Below, one piece after another: positions 27,300 to 36,707 of a DNA stretch of 64,000 bases (position 1 is its first letter; the number at the start of each line of letters is the position of its first letter). The notes under the pieces are model-generated. The model saw nothing but the letters and a program-made list of their open reading frames with translations, was not told where the DNA came from and did not search any database. The stretch is from CTSoil-075 sp042610375 (GTDB taxonomy: Bacteria > Bacillota > Negativicutes > DSM-13327). The DNA lies in the NCBI RefSeq assembly GCF_042610375.1, contig NZ_JBGJZL010000005.1:1-64000 (forward strand), written 5' to 3'. Made by a program: the position numbers and the translations under genes.

Positions 27300-27460
27300 A
27301 GATGACGGGAGAGAGATTTTTAATCCACCGAAGATGTAATGCTTTCAGGTAAAAGGACCGTTATTGGACGAAACTCTGGAGAGCCTCAATAGAGCACCGA
27401 AGGAGCAAGCTGATGTATTTTAAATCAGTGAATCTCTCAGGTAAAAGGACAGAGCAAATT
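27300..27460 (+). ncRNA. Tandem glycine riboswitch
   Basis: Two successive glycine aptamers: the first from about 27303 (GACGGGAGAGA ... CACCGAAG ... TTTCAGGTAAAAGGAC) and the second from about 27367 (GGACGAAACTCTGGAGAG ... GCACCGAAGG ... CTCTCAGGTAAAAGGAC). It lies upstream of an amino-acid permease at 27703 and should control it according to glycine level. Two terminator-like hairpins follow. Confidence 0.95.
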
Positions 27461-27472
27461 AGCTGTTTTATT

Positions 27473-27514
27473 TTGAGGCCAAATTTTATGATTTGGTCTC
27501 TTTATGTATTTTTT
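27473..27514 (+). terminator. Riboswitch terminator hairpin 1
   Basis: Stem GAGGCCAAAT with ATTTGGTCTC and a T-rich tail directly after the second aptamer; probably the regulated terminator. Confidence 0.7.
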
Positions 27515-27553
27515 TAGCTAAATGTAATCATTTGGTTTATTAGTGTATTTGTT

Positions 27554-27597
27554 GAGGTCAGATTTTATAATCTGGTCTCTTTCTGTGTTTTTTGAGG
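27554..27597 (+). terminator. Riboswitch terminator hairpin 2
   Basis: Stem GAGGTCAGAT with ATCTGGTCTC plus T-rich tail; a near duplicate of hairpin 1, about 80 bases further on. Confidence 0.6.
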
Positions 27598-27702
27598 TCG
27601 GTGTTAAATACGTTGGGAGAAATGAACAAATCGTAAGTCTCTAAAATTGGATTTACAGTACTAACAATTAAAAAAAGTAATAGTTAAAAAGGTGGAGTAC
27701 AT

Positions 27703-29091
27703 ATGGTAGAAAATCAAAATTTATCAAGAGGATTGAAAAATCGTCATGTTCAATTATTGGCAATTGGTGGTGCAATTGGTACAGGATTATTTCTAGGGTC
27801 AGGTAGATCCATTCATTTGGCAGGTCCGTCTATTTTATTTGCCTATATGATTACAGGTCTAATTTGCTTTTTTGTAATGCGTGCCCTTGGAGAATTATTG
27901 CTTTCTAATTTAAAGTATAATTCTTTTGTCGATTTTGTACGTGAGTATATGGGAGATCGAGCGGCATTTATTACGGGATGGACCTACTGGTTTTGCTGGA
28001 TTTCACTGGCTATGGCTGATGTAACGGCTGCTGGTCTTTATATACAGTACTGGTTTCCGAGTATTGCACAATGGGTTCCCAGTCTTATCATTCTTATGAT
28101 TTTGCTGATTATGAATCTTACTGCTGTGAAGTTATTTGGTGAAATGGAATTTTGGTTTGCTTTAATCAAAGTAGTTGCCATTATGGCGTTGATTGTAATT
28201 GGTACATTTATGATTATTAAAGGTTTTTCTACCGATGCTGGTGTATCTAGCTTTAGTAACCTTTGGAGTTATGGTGGTTGGATGCCTAATGGTTTAAGCG
28301 GTTTTATCCTTTCTTTTCAAATGGTTGTATTTGCTTTTACGGGAATCGAATTAGTTGGCTTAACCGCTGGTGAAACAGAAGATCCAGAAAATGTTATACC
28401 TAAAGCCATCAATAATATTCCAATCCGAGTGATTCTGTTCTATATTGGAGCGCTTCTTGTCATTATGAGCATATACCCTTGGACTTCCATTAGTCCAGAA
28501 CGAAGCCCTTTTGTTCAAGTTTTTTCTGCAGTGGGAATCGCAGCTGCAGCAACAATTGTAAACTTTGTTGTCCTAACATCGGCTGCATCTGCTTGTAACA
28601 GTGGTATTTTTAGTACAAGTCGCATGGTTTACTCTCTGGCAAAAGAAAATAATGCACCTGAATCAATGAAAAAATTGACTTCTAACCAAGTACCTGCGAA
28701 TGCAACAATCGTCTCTACATTTGTCGTCTTGATTGCGGTTATCCTGCAATATATTATGCCAGAAGGAATCTTTGTATTAATTACCAGTATATCAACATTT
28801 TGTTTTATTTTTATTTGGGCAATTATCACGATTTGTCATCTGAAATATCGGAAAACCAATCCTGCACTTGCTGCTAAAAGCAAATTCAAAATGCCGCTAT
28901 ATCCGATCATTAACTATGTAATTTTAGCATTTTTTGCTTTTGTTCTAGTTACCTTGGCACTTAATGAGGAAACTCGTGTAGCACTGTTTATAACCCCAGT
29001 GTGGTTTATAATGCTTGGTGTGATTTATAAGATTGTTAAATCGAAAGCAGAAGAGGCCGAGGACGAAAATCGTTTAGTAGAAGGTGTTTAA
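27703..29091 (+). CDS. APC-family amino acid permease (CycA-like)
   Basis: Twelve-helix amino acid permease of 462 residues with the AAT-family N-terminus RGLKNRHVQLLAIGGAIGTG and the conserved FTGIELVGLTAGETEDPE segment. It resembles CycA (D-serine/D-alanine/glycine) and related transporters. The glycine riboswitch 240 bases upstream strongly suggests that glycine is a substrate. GGTGG before the ATG at 27703 supports the start. Confidence 0.9.
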   Translation: MVENQNLSRGLKNRHVQLLAIGGAIGTGLFLGSGRSIHLAGPSILFAYMITGLICFFVMRALGELLLSNLKYNSFVDFVREYMGDRAAFITGWTYWFCWISLAMADVTAAGLYIQYWFPSIAQWVPSLIILMILLIMNLTAVKLFGEMEFWFALIKVVAIMALIVIGTFMIIKGFSTDAGVSSFSNLWSYGGWMPNGLSGFILSFQMVVFAFTGIELVGLTAGETEDPENVIPKAINNIPIRVILFYIGALLVIMSIYPWTSISPERSPFVQVFSAVGIAAAATIVNFVVLTSAASACNSGIFSTSRMVYSLAKENNAPESMKKLTSNQVPANATIVSTFVVLIAVILQYIMPEGIFVLITSISTFCFIFIWAIITICHLKYRKTNPALAAKSKFKMPLYPIINYVILAFFAFVLVTLALNEETRVALFITPVWFIMLGVIYKIVKSKAEEAEDENRLVEGV

Positions 29092-29728
29092 ATAACGCCA
29101 GCACGATACATTAAAGTGAAAAATCTATAAAGTTATAAGCTATCCGAGTTTGAAAGAACCTGTCTTGTTAGATAGCTTTAGATGAAATTGGCCATGGGGG
29201 ATGAGTATAGAGGAGAGTTATATAAATCAGCAAATAATGACATCATCACCAGCTGGTGGACCAACTACTGAAGCCAAAAAACTATGGATGAACTATCATT
29301 CCTTAAATAAAAAAATGATAGTATGTTTAAAAAACGGGATATGGATAATTTTGATAAATGTGAAAACATAGGGGACAGTAAACTTGTCCCCTGAGCAACT
29401 TATTTTTCACATAATGTATTTAAGGCTTTTGAGAATGGAGAGCGTAAACCTGAATTTTATAGAGAAATATTTAAATAGAAAGACTACTTGAAAATCTCCT
29501 AGTAGGTAGGCCAACTAACCATTATCGCCTAAAAGCATGAACGAATAAATTGAATAATCAAAACAAACAAAATAAACAAAATAAACTAAATGAACAAAAC
29601 AATTGTATATTTAGTAATATTCAATTATTCTAATCTTAATAAACTAATTGATATTAAAGAAAAGGAGGTACCCTACGTCTTTTCTGCCATCAACTTTCGG
29701 CAAACTATATATTAAAGGAGGAACAAAT
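29092..29728. other. Intergenic stretch with gene remnants
   Basis: No intact gene. Short coding-like scraps at about 29230-29310 and 29415-29478 cannot be assigned. A palindrome is at 29371-29391, and an A-rich stretch with repeated AATAAAC/AACAAA units is at 29560-29605. Two AAAGGAGG sequences (about 29660 and 29714) precede the citrate transporter; only the second is correctly placed for a family-like start. Confidence 0.5.
29371..29391. repeat. GGGGACAG palindrome (REP-like)
   Basis: GGGGACA and TGTCCCC separated by seven bases. Fragments with GGGGGACAGG near 23120 and GGGGACAGGG near 52796 look related. Such palindromes are often moved by REP-associated tyrosine transposases; none is in this window. 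Confidence 0.5.
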
Positions 29729-31045
29729 ATGATAGACCCTAATGTTTTAGCAGCGATAGGCTTTGGAATGATTGGTGTAATCGTTTATATGTTGTTACAG
29801 TCAAAAGTGACTCCAACCCCTATTTTTGTTGCCACTCCGTTGGTAGCTGCCTTGATAGCCGGTTTTGGAATTAACAATATTGCTGAGTATGCCCAAAAAG
29901 GTATAATGACTACCTCGAGTGTTGCCATTTTATTTATATTTTCAATTACCTTTTTCGGTGTTTTGATGGATGCAGGTTTGTTTGACCCATTTGTTAATTT
30001 TTTAGTCAAAAAAGCAGGCAATAACGTTGTTGCTGTAACTGTAGCCACGTCCTTTATAGCTACAATTGCCCACCTTGATGGATCGCTGGCAGTAACCCTT
30101 CTAATCACTGTACCAGCCATGATAAATGTTTATAAGAAACTAAATATACGGCCAGTCATATTACTTTTGATTTGCGGTATGGCCATGAGTATTATGAACT
30201 TAGTACCATGGGGCGGACCAACTGCTAGGGTTGCCGCTGTAACTCACTCAGATCCTAATGTTTTATGGCATACTTTAATCCCTCTTCAAGTGGCAGGTAT
30301 AATTGTAAATACCATTTTTGCCGCCATTTTAGGTATTCTCGAAAAAAGACGCGGAGCTGGGCAAAATATCAACACTGATATTACTGAGGAAGAAGCTAAA
30401 TTCGATGCTAAGAAAGAAGCCCTTAAACGTCCAAAACTTATTTGGGTCAATGCCCTCATTGCTATAGGCACGATTGCGTTATTAGTTTTAACTAAGTGGC
30501 AAGCATATTTCTGCTTTATGATCGGATTGGCTTTTGCCCTTGTTATCAATTATCCAAATGTCAAAGAGCAAGGTGCTAGAATTAAGGCTCATGCTGGAGA
30601 TTCTATTTCTATGGCAGCCATTTTGCTATCATCGGGTATCTTTTTGGGCGTACTGTCAGGAACTAAAATGATTGATGCCATGGCTAAAGTTATGATTTCT
30701 ATCATTCCTGCTGCTTTAGGGCCTTATATTCATATGATTTTGGGAGTGTTTGCCGTACCTATTGGCATGCTTCTTGGTACAGACTCCTACTTCTTTGGGC
30801 TTTTGCCTTTGGCTATCGGTGTCGGTAAAGAATACGGCATAGATCCTGTCAATTTGTCTAAAGCGCTTTTAATTGGGAAAAACTATGGCGTTCTTGTAAC
30901 TCCACACGCAGCCACTACTTATTTGGCCATTGGTCTAGCTGGTATTGAGATTAAAGAACTCTTTAAAGTCGCTGCCCCTTGGCTTTGGTTTTTAGGTATA
31001 GTCTCCTTATTCATAGCTGTAATTATGGGCATTGTAGTGATTTAA
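29729..31045 (+). CDS. CitMHS-family citrate/metal symporter
   Basis: 438-residue transporter of the CitM/CitH family, which takes up metal-citrate complexes with protons. The protein has about 12 helices, with HLDGSLAVTLLITVPAM and NLVPWGGPTARVAAV as family segments and GKNYGVLVTPHAATTYLAIGLAGIE near the C-terminus. The frame opens at 29648, but AAAGGAGG sits directly before the ATG at 29729, where homology begins. No citrate lyase genes are nearby, so the substrate could be another dicarboxylate or tricarboxylate. Confidence 0.88.
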   Translation: MIDPNVLAAIGFGMIGVIVYMLLQSKVTPTPIFVATPLVAALIAGFGINNIAEYAQKGIMTTSSVAILFIFSITFFGVLMDAGLFDPFVNFLVKKAGNNVVAVTVATSFIATIAHLDGSLAVTLLITVPAMINVYKKLNIRPVILLLICGMAMSIMNLVPWGGPTARVAAVTHSDPNVLWHTLIPLQVAGIIVNTIFAAILGILEKRRGAGQNINTDITEEEAKFDAKKEALKRPKLIWVNALIAIGTIALLVLTKWQAYFCFMIGLAFALVINYPNVKEQGARIKAHAGDSISMAAILLSSGIFLGVLSGTKMIDAMAKVMISIIPAALGPYIHMILGVFAVPIGMLLGTDSYFFGLLPLAIGVGKEYGIDPVNLSKALLIGKNYGVLVTPHAATTYLAIGLAGIEIKELFKVAAPWLWFLGIVSLFIAVIMGIVVI

Positions 31046-31082
31046 CATATTAAGTGTTATCTCAAAACTCTAGTTATTACAA

Positions 31083-31130
31083 AAAATAACCTTGCTAAGG
31101 TATGTACCTCAGCAAGGTTATTCTTTTTGG
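31083..31130 (+). terminator. Terminator after citrate transporter
   Basis: Stem ATAACCTTGCT with AGCAAGGTTAT plus inner pairing and T run. Confidence 0.9.
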
Positions 31131-31258
31131 TATTATTGCTGTTTTACCCAACATTTTACATAAATTCAAGAAATGAAGAAATCACAATGAGCAAACTGGA
31201 CTTTCTTTATTTGTCACAATGAAGTCGGCAGGGAATTTATTTCTGTGAATTTGATAAT

Positions 31259-31295
31259 GAGAGCAATCGGAGGAGTTCCTATTGCTCTTTTTTTA
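31259..31295 (+). terminator. Orphan terminator
   Basis: Stem AGAGCAAT with ATTGCTCT followed by seven T; no intact gene precedes it, so it may belong to a lost gene. Confidence 0.65.
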
Positions 31296-31330
31296 CATTC
31301 CTGGGATGTTTTATATAGTAAAGAATAAAA

Positions 31331-31359
31331 TTGATTTAATATTCGATATATTGTATAAT
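31331..31359 (+). promoter_or_regulatory. Promoter of receptor-TRAP fusion gene
   Basis: TTGATT, 17-base spacer and consensus TATAAT with an extended TG (31351-31359). Confidence 0.6.
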
Positions 31360-31705
31360 GAAAATGAATTGCAAAAATAAATTAAAAATGAAAATAAATT
31401 GAATTAAAAGTGTAGGAATATTAATTTATACAATAGAAGTAGGGTTATTGTTGTTGTGAAAAAATATGAAAATAAATAAATTGATGAAAATAAGTTTCTT
31501 TTTAAGATGACAGAACTTATAATAGGTGATTCGTCAGAATTCCTGTTGATGATGGGGGGAGAATAACTAATAGAAAAAAATTCTAGTGTTTATGGTATTT
31601 AGTTAGCATCTAAGAGTGCTTGGTTTCAATTGATACCATTTGTGTGCATTAAATCCAATATGAAAGTCTTTAGCGGGGAATATAAAATTTTGAAGAGGTG
31701 TTATT

Positions 31706-33871
31706 TTGGAAGAAAAATATATAAAAATATTTTCTTTGGTGTCACCAATATTAATAATTATTTTATTAATTCGTGAAATTTTATCTGGGTTTGACATGTA
31801 TAACTTATTCATAATAGCTATTATTCTTATAACGTGTGTGGTTAACCGAATACTATTGAATCGTATGATTCGACCGCTAGAAGGCATTTCAAAACAAATT
31901 TTTCGCATGGGGGAAGGCGATTTGACGGTTTCGGTGGAATGTGCGGAAAATAATGAATTGGGAAAGATCGCAAAATCGGTGAACTCTACTCTTGAAAACT
32001 TACGTACGCTCTTGGGATTAGTTACTGATGAAGCTGCAGAAGTATCGGCGAAGAGCGTAGAAATTGCATCGGTTTCTGACGAAACTAGTCGAGAGATAAG
32101 ATTGATTTCAATGGCAGTAGCCGAAATTGCTTCGGGTGCTCAGGAAACTGGTACTATGGCACAAGATGCTGCGACTAAAACGGACCACGTTTCTGAATTA
32201 GCGAAGAAGACGTCGGAAGAGCTAAAAGTACTACTACAAAACATGCAACAGATTATGAAGGTAGCACAGCAGGGGCGCTCCGCAGTAGGGCAGTCCAGAA
32301 ATGTTATCAGCGAAATTGCAGTCACTGCTCAAGATAATGTGCGCTTGGGTGAAGACCTTAAGGAAAAATCACAAAGAGTAAGGGAAATTATCAATCTCAT
32401 AAATAATATTACGGGGCAAACTAATTTGCTTGCATTGAATGCAGCAATTGAGGCCGCAAGAGCGGGAGAACATGGTAGAGGGTTTGCAGTAGTTGCTGAA
32501 GAGGTTCGTAATCTTGCCAATCAATCTCGCCAAGCGGCAGCTCAGATAAATGATATAGTTGAAAGTATGCTTTCAGATATTGGGCATGTAGTAGAGGCAT
32601 TTGAAATAAGTAAAGATAGTATGAGTATAGGTGTAAATACAATTACCGAGGCAAATGTTAGTTTTGAAGATATTACATCAAATATTGATAAATCGAGTAT
32701 TAGGCTACAAGAGGTTGCATTGCTTGCCGATAGTCAGACAAAGGCGGCTGATGACTTGCTGTCTACGGTGCATGGAGTTGCTGCAATCGCTGAACAATCT
32801 GCCGCAGCAACTCAAAATGCTGCAGCCAGTAGTGATCATATTACCTTATCAGTTGCGGAAATCGCTAGCGGTACGCAAAAATTATCTCGTTTGGCTGGAA
32901 ATCTGGAACAAGCGGTTTTTCGTTTTAATTTTTCTAATACCAAGACCTTACGTGTTGGGTTTGAAATGACAGATAAATCGGTATGTTATGCAGGGATGAA
33001 AAAATTTGGGGAAGTGTTATATGAACGTACGCAAGGACGTTACAATCTGAAAATTTTCCATAGCGCGCAACTTGGAACTGGTCTTGACATGATTGAAAAG
33101 CTGCGTGAAGGAACTCTTGAAATGACATTTCCGGCTTTGCCGACACTAGCTAGTTTTGATAAACGATTTATGATCTTTGATTTTCCATTTTTATTTAAAA
33201 ATGAGAATATTGCAGATGATATAATGCACGGACCTTTTGCCAGAAAACTACTGGATATGCTTGAGCAATACGGATTTTACGGAATGACATTTGCTGAGAG
33301 CGGATTTCGGGATATGACGAATTCACGACATGCGATTGAAAAATTGGAAGACTTTAAAGGCTTGAAAATTAGAACAATGCAGAATGCGTTACATATAGAT
33401 ACTTGGAAAGCATTGGGTGCAGAACCAGTACCGTTACCCTTTGCGAAATTATATAATGCGATGCGTGTGAAAGAGGTAGATGGTCAAGAAAACCCTCTCG
33501 CTACCATCCATGATGATAAATTTTATGAAGTACAGAAGTTTTTAACGCTAACCAATCATGTATATTCACCTTTTATACTGATGTACTCGAAAAAATTGTG
33601 GGATATAGTACCGGATGAAGATAAATTGATTATTCAGCAAGCCGCGAAAGAAGGTGCCCTATATACTACTGAAGTTAATCGAAAAAAGAAGAATGAGAAT
33701 TTATTAGCATTGGAGAAGAAAGGAATGTCCATAGGACGGATTAGCCCTGTGGAAATGGTTAGAATACAAGAAATAGTTAAACCGGTAATTGGAAAGTATA
33801 AAAATGAGATTGGTAAAGACTTGGTAAGTGAACTTTTTATGGAGATCGAGAAAGCAGAGTCGAAGAGGTGA
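31706..33871 (+). CDS. Methyl-accepting chemotaxis protein with C-terminal TRAP (DctP) solute-binding domain
   Basis: 721 residues. Two N-terminal helices (about 7-24 and 31-50) are separated by only a few residues, so there is no periplasmic sensor. HAMP follows (about 50-105), then the MCP signalling domain (about 110-405, with QTNLLALNAAIEAARAGEHG at the tip), then a complete DctP-like domain (about 412-715). The DctP part keeps the ligand-binding Arg in LKIRTMQN (about 555) and the Asn in DGQENPL (about 595). TRAP binding proteins are normally exported; here the domain follows the cytoplasmic tip and should be intracellular. It therefore probably senses an internal organic acid. The start is TTG after GAGGTG (31695-31700). 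Confidence 0.88.
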   Translation: MEEKYIKIFSLVSPILIIILLIREILSGFDMYNLFIIAIILITCVVNRILLNRMIRPLEGISKQIFRMGEGDLTVSVECAENNELGKIAKSVNSTLENLRTLLGLVTDEAAEVSAKSVEIASVSDETSREIRLISMAVAEIASGAQETGTMAQDAATKTDHVSELAKKTSEELKVLLQNMQQIMKVAQQGRSAVGQSRNVISEIAVTAQDNVRLGEDLKEKSQRVREIINLINNITGQTNLLALNAAIEAARAGEHGRGFAVVAEEVRNLANQSRQAAAQINDIVESMLSDIGHVVEAFEISKDSMSIGVNTITEANVSFEDITSNIDKSSIRLQEVALLADSQTKAADDLLSTVHGVAAIAEQSAAATQNAAASSDHITLSVAEIASGTQKLSRLAGNLEQAVFRFNFSNTKTLRVGFEMTDKSVCYAGMKKFGEVLYERTQGRYNLKIFHSAQLGTGLDMIEKLREGTLEMTFPALPTLASFDKRFMIFDFPFLFKNENIADDIMHGPFARKLLDMLEQYGFYGMTFAESGFRDMTNSRHAIEKLEDFKGLKIRTMQNALHIDTWKALGAEPVPLPFAKLYNAMRVKEVDGQENPLATIHDDKFYEVQKFLTLTNHVYSPFILMYSKKLWDIVPDEDKLIIQQAAKEGALYTTEVNRKKKNENLLALEKKGMSIGRISPVEMVRIQEIVKPVIGKYKNEIGKDLVSELFMEIEKAESKR

Positions 33872-33910
33872 CGGTTCGTTTAGGGGGCAATCTGAAGTTT
33901 TGTAAGGCAA

Positions 33911-33950
33911 AAGGCTCAACAAGCAGGGAATACTGCATGTTGAGCCTTAA
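33911..33950 (+). terminator. Terminator after fusion gene
   Basis: Ten-base stem AAGGCTCAAC with GTTGAGCCTT and further inner pairing; the T tract is weak. Confidence 0.6.
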
Positions 33951-34058
33951 AACTATCTACGCACAAAATTTTTGCTTTTTAGCCTTGCAATAATATACTA
34001 TGCCTACTTATTTTTTTGATGTATCATTCATGATAATAACATTGGAGGAGCTTATATC

Positions 34059-34655
34059 ATGGACATTACATCTTTTTTACTATACTGCGTCATTATAACA
34101 TTTACACCAGGACCTACAAATATTGTTATATTGTCTACGGTGCAGGGGTTTGGAATAAAACAAGCTATGGAATACACGTATGGAGCTACGATTGCCTTTG
34201 GTGCTTTACTTACCATCTCAACGATATTAAATACCGTACTTGTGGTCGTAATACCTAAAATTTTGATGATAATGCAGATAATCGGGAGCCTTTATATTTT
34301 ATATTTGGCTTATCAGATATATAATATGGATACAGCAGAATCAACTGTAGGAGAAGTTGCTACCTTTAGGTCAGGTTTTATTATGCAGTTTGTAAATCCT
34401 AAGGTGGTATTGTTTACAATGACGGTAATCCCAAGTTTTGTTATGCCATACTACACGGAATCTCATATGTTGGCAATATTTGTTACGATCATTACTGCTG
34501 TTGGCTTTTTGGCATTTGTTACTTGGGTACTTTTTGGGGCAATTTTCAAGGAAATCCTGTTAAAGTATCAAAAACCAGTTAATGTAAGTATGTCCATTTT
34601 TTTAATCTATTCTGCCATAATAGGTTCGGGACTCGTTGAGATAATTAGGAGATGA
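34059..34655 (+). CDS. LysE/RhtB-family amino acid exporter
   Basis: 198-residue, six-helix exporter of the LysE/RhtB superfamily, shown by the N-terminal TPGPTNIVILSTVQGFG motif and MQFVNPKVVLFTMTVIPSF in the middle. It probably exports an amino acid or related small molecule. GGAGGAG precedes the ATG. An AraC regulator follows after five bases and is probably co-transcribed as its controller. Confidence 0.9.
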   Translation: MDITSFLLYCVIITFTPGPTNIVILSTVQGFGIKQAMEYTYGATIAFGALLTISTILNTVLVVVIPKILMIMQIIGSLYILYLAYQIYNMDTAESTVGEVATFRSGFIMQFVNPKVVLFTMTVIPSFVMPYYTESHMLAIFVTIITAVGFLAFVTWVLFGAIFKEILLKYQKPVNVSMSIFLIYSAIIGSGLVEIIRR

Positions 34656-34660
34656 TGGAT

Positions 34661-35437
34661 ATGGAAAAGTTTATATATAAAAAATCATCAAATGTTACTG
34701 TGCTATCAGCTAGCTTTACTGATTTCACATATAAAAAGCATTGTCATGAAGAATACGCATTAGGTGTAACTCTGCGCGGTATTCAGCAGTATAATTTAGA
34801 TGGCTGTTTTCATTCATCATATGAGAGTGGAGTTATGCTTTTTTATCCTGAACAGATACATGACGGTAGGGCGCATGATAGTACGGGTCTTGATTATGTT
34901 ATGTTATATATTGATCCAATACTATTTTTAGAAATAATTAAAAAAAGAGATATAGTTCGTTTTGCATCCCCAATTGTCTATAATCAAGCTCTTAGAAAAA
35001 GTATTTTAAATCTTTCAAGTGCAATTCTAAGTGAAAAAGATGAAGCTTTGTGTAGTGAGTTGTTGCTATCCCTCGTAGATAACTTTAATCCAACGAATAT
35101 TTGTACAGAGTATAAAAAAGATAATAAACTAATTAAAAAAGCAAAGGAAATGATTTATTCTAAATTAGAAAGTGTACTGAGTCTTGATGAAATTTGCAAA
35201 GAAATTGCCATGTCAAAGTTCCAGTTTATTAGATCATTTAATGCTACTACTGGAATTACACCATATCAATATTTTATATATTGCAAGGTCAATCGTGTAA
35301 AGCAATTACTAGAAAAGAACGAAGATATTTACTCGGCTATAGTAGAATGTGGTTTTGTTGATTTATCTCATTTAAATAAGCATTTTAAAAGAATCTATGG
35401 GGTAACAGCATTTGAATATACATCACAGTTAAATTAG
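34661..35437 (+). CDS. AraC-family transcription regulator
   Basis: 258 residues: an N-terminal cupin-like ligand domain (HCHEEYALGVTLRG, about 25-90) and a C-terminal double helix-turn-helix (about 165-258, SLDEICKEIAMSKFQFIRSF and HLNKHFKRIYGVT). Regulators with this arrangement often sit beside LysE exporters. ATGs at 34652 and 34655 are in frame, but AGGAG at 34647-34651 fits only the ATG at 34661. Confidence 0.9.
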   Translation: MEKFIYKKSSNVTVLSASFTDFTYKKHCHEEYALGVTLRGIQQYNLDGCFHSSYESGVMLFYPEQIHDGRAHDSTGLDYVMLYIDPILFLEIIKKRDIVRFASPIVYNQALRKSILNLSSAILSEKDEALCSELLLSLVDNFNPTNICTEYKKDNKLIKKAKEMIYSKLESVLSLDEICKEIAMSKFQFIRSFNATTGITPYQYFIYCKVNRVKQLLEKNEDIYSAIVECGFVDLSHLNKHFKRIYGVTAFEYTSQLN

Positions 35438-35466
35438 AAAAAAGTATAAAATAGAATTTCAATATA

Positions 35467-35506
35467 AGTCTGGGTGATCTTTTTAAGGTCATCCAGATTT
35501 TTGCTT
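35467..35506 (+). terminator. Terminator after AraC gene
   Basis: Stem around TCTGGGTGATC / GGTCATCCAGA with five T following; could also serve the convergent LysR gene. Confidence 0.7.
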
Positions 35507-35526
35507 TCTAGTGGCCTAGCCTATTT

Positions 35527-36444
35527 TTATTGATGTATTTCCTTCATCAAAGATATAAATAGACGGGCTGCTTTAGATAAATATTTTTCTTTTCGATAGG
35601 CTATGACAACTGTTCTCGGATGTATTGGTTCTTCTATTGAAAAATAACAAGGATGTTCGGACATATGCCTAAGTCTAACTAATGTATCGGGGAGTAGAGT
35701 CGCCCCGAGTCCAGCGACAACTAAAGCTTGCGCTGCTTCCATGCTTTGACTTTCAAGAATGATTTTGGGTTTAAATCCAGCTTGTGCGCAAAGATCCAGT
35801 AAAGTATGATGTAGCCTTTGTCCATGTTTCATCAGAATAAATGGTACTTCCTTAAGTTGAGAAACTTTTATTGTTGGCCAGGGAGGCTGATTAGAATTAC
35901 TTCCCCTATTTTGTTTGCTTAAAGGATGTTGTGGTGATAACGCAATTAAAAGTTCTTCTGTCAAAATCGGTTCATATGTAAAAAGATCTTCTGCTAGTGG
36001 CAGAAGTACGATTGAAAAGTCAGTAGTGCCATTCAAGGCAAATTCCTCTAGCTCTGCAGTAGTACCCTCTGCTAAAACAATTTCAATACCTGGAAATTGC
36101 TTTTGAAAAATAGGTAGCACTCGTGGCAAGAGATAAGTACTCCTAAAAGGGGAGGTTCCTATGGTAATACGACCTGTTTTCAAATCAGCAATATCATCCA
36201 TTTGTTGAATGAGTTGATCATTTAAAGCTAAAATTTGTTTAGCAGTATCAATATATCGTTCACCAGCAAAAGTAAGTCGCAAGGGAGTAACCGCTCTATC
36301 AAACAATAAGACACCTAATTGCTTTTCTAGCCGTTGAATACATTGGCTTAAGGAGGGTTGGGCAATATATAACTTTTTAGCAGCTTGAGAGAAACTCCGT
36401 TCTTCCGCTACTTTTAGTACATATCTCATTTGACGATATTCCAT
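35527..36444 (-). CDS. LysR-family regulator of the tartrate operon
   Basis: 305 residues: winged helix (1-60, SFSQAAKKLYIAQPSLSQCIQRLEK) and a periplasmic-binding-like effector domain (about 90-300). It is transcribed away from ttdA with a 263-base shared upstream region, the classical arrangement for a LysR activator of tartrate use (as TtdR in E. coli). The effector is probably tartrate or a related diacid; this is an inference from position. Confidence 0.88.
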   Translation of the reverse strand: MEYRQMRYVLKVAEERSFSQAAKKLYIAQPSLSQCIQRLEKQLGVLLFDRAVTPLRLTFAGERYIDTAKQILALNDQLIQQMDDIADLKTGRITIGTSPFRSTYLLPRVLPIFQKQFPGIEIVLAEGTTAELEEFALNGTTDFSIVLLPLAEDLFTYEPILTEELLIALSPQHPLSKQNRGSNSNQPPWPTIKVSQLKEVPFILMKHGQRLHHTLLDLCAQAGFKPKIILESQSMEAAQALVVAGLGATLLPDTLVRLRHMSEHPCYFSIEEPIHPRTVVIAYRKEKYLSKAARLFISLMKEIHQ

Positions 36445-36482
36445 ACTGTACTCCTTTTATCCATTACTATATAGGTTTAAAA

Positions 36483-36497
36483 CTATAGAATATATAG
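36483..36497. promoter_or_regulatory. Candidate LysR box
   Basis: CTATA-GAATA-TATAG, a palindrome containing the T-N11-A pattern of LysR operators, located between the divergent LysR and ttdA genes near the LysR start. Confidence 0.5.
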
Positions 36498-36707
36498 ATC
36501 TTTTAATATTAGACCTATCAAACATTGTATAATATAATACTTTTAAAAGCAATAATGACTGAATATATTGAAAAAATTAATTTTTATTTAACTTAATGGC
36601 TGAATGACTTATCTAGTTTTCTAATGTATTCGTGTTGGTTGCATTGGGTTAATGTGGTGGAGTTTACTGGGCCTGTGGTGAGAAACGATATTTAAGGAGG
36701 TTATTAC

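Larger units (their letters stand above)
31046..31705. other. Intergenic stretch: terminators, promoter, long leader
   Basis: Holds the terminators at 31083-31130 and 31259-31295, a good promoter at 31331-31359, and about 340 bases of leader before the chemoreceptor start. I recognise no riboswitch in the leader. Confidence 0.6.

Noticed and set aside
31360..31705. Leader of the receptor-TRAP gene as a cyclic-di-GMP riboswitch
   Set aside because: The conserved GEMM core sequences are not present.
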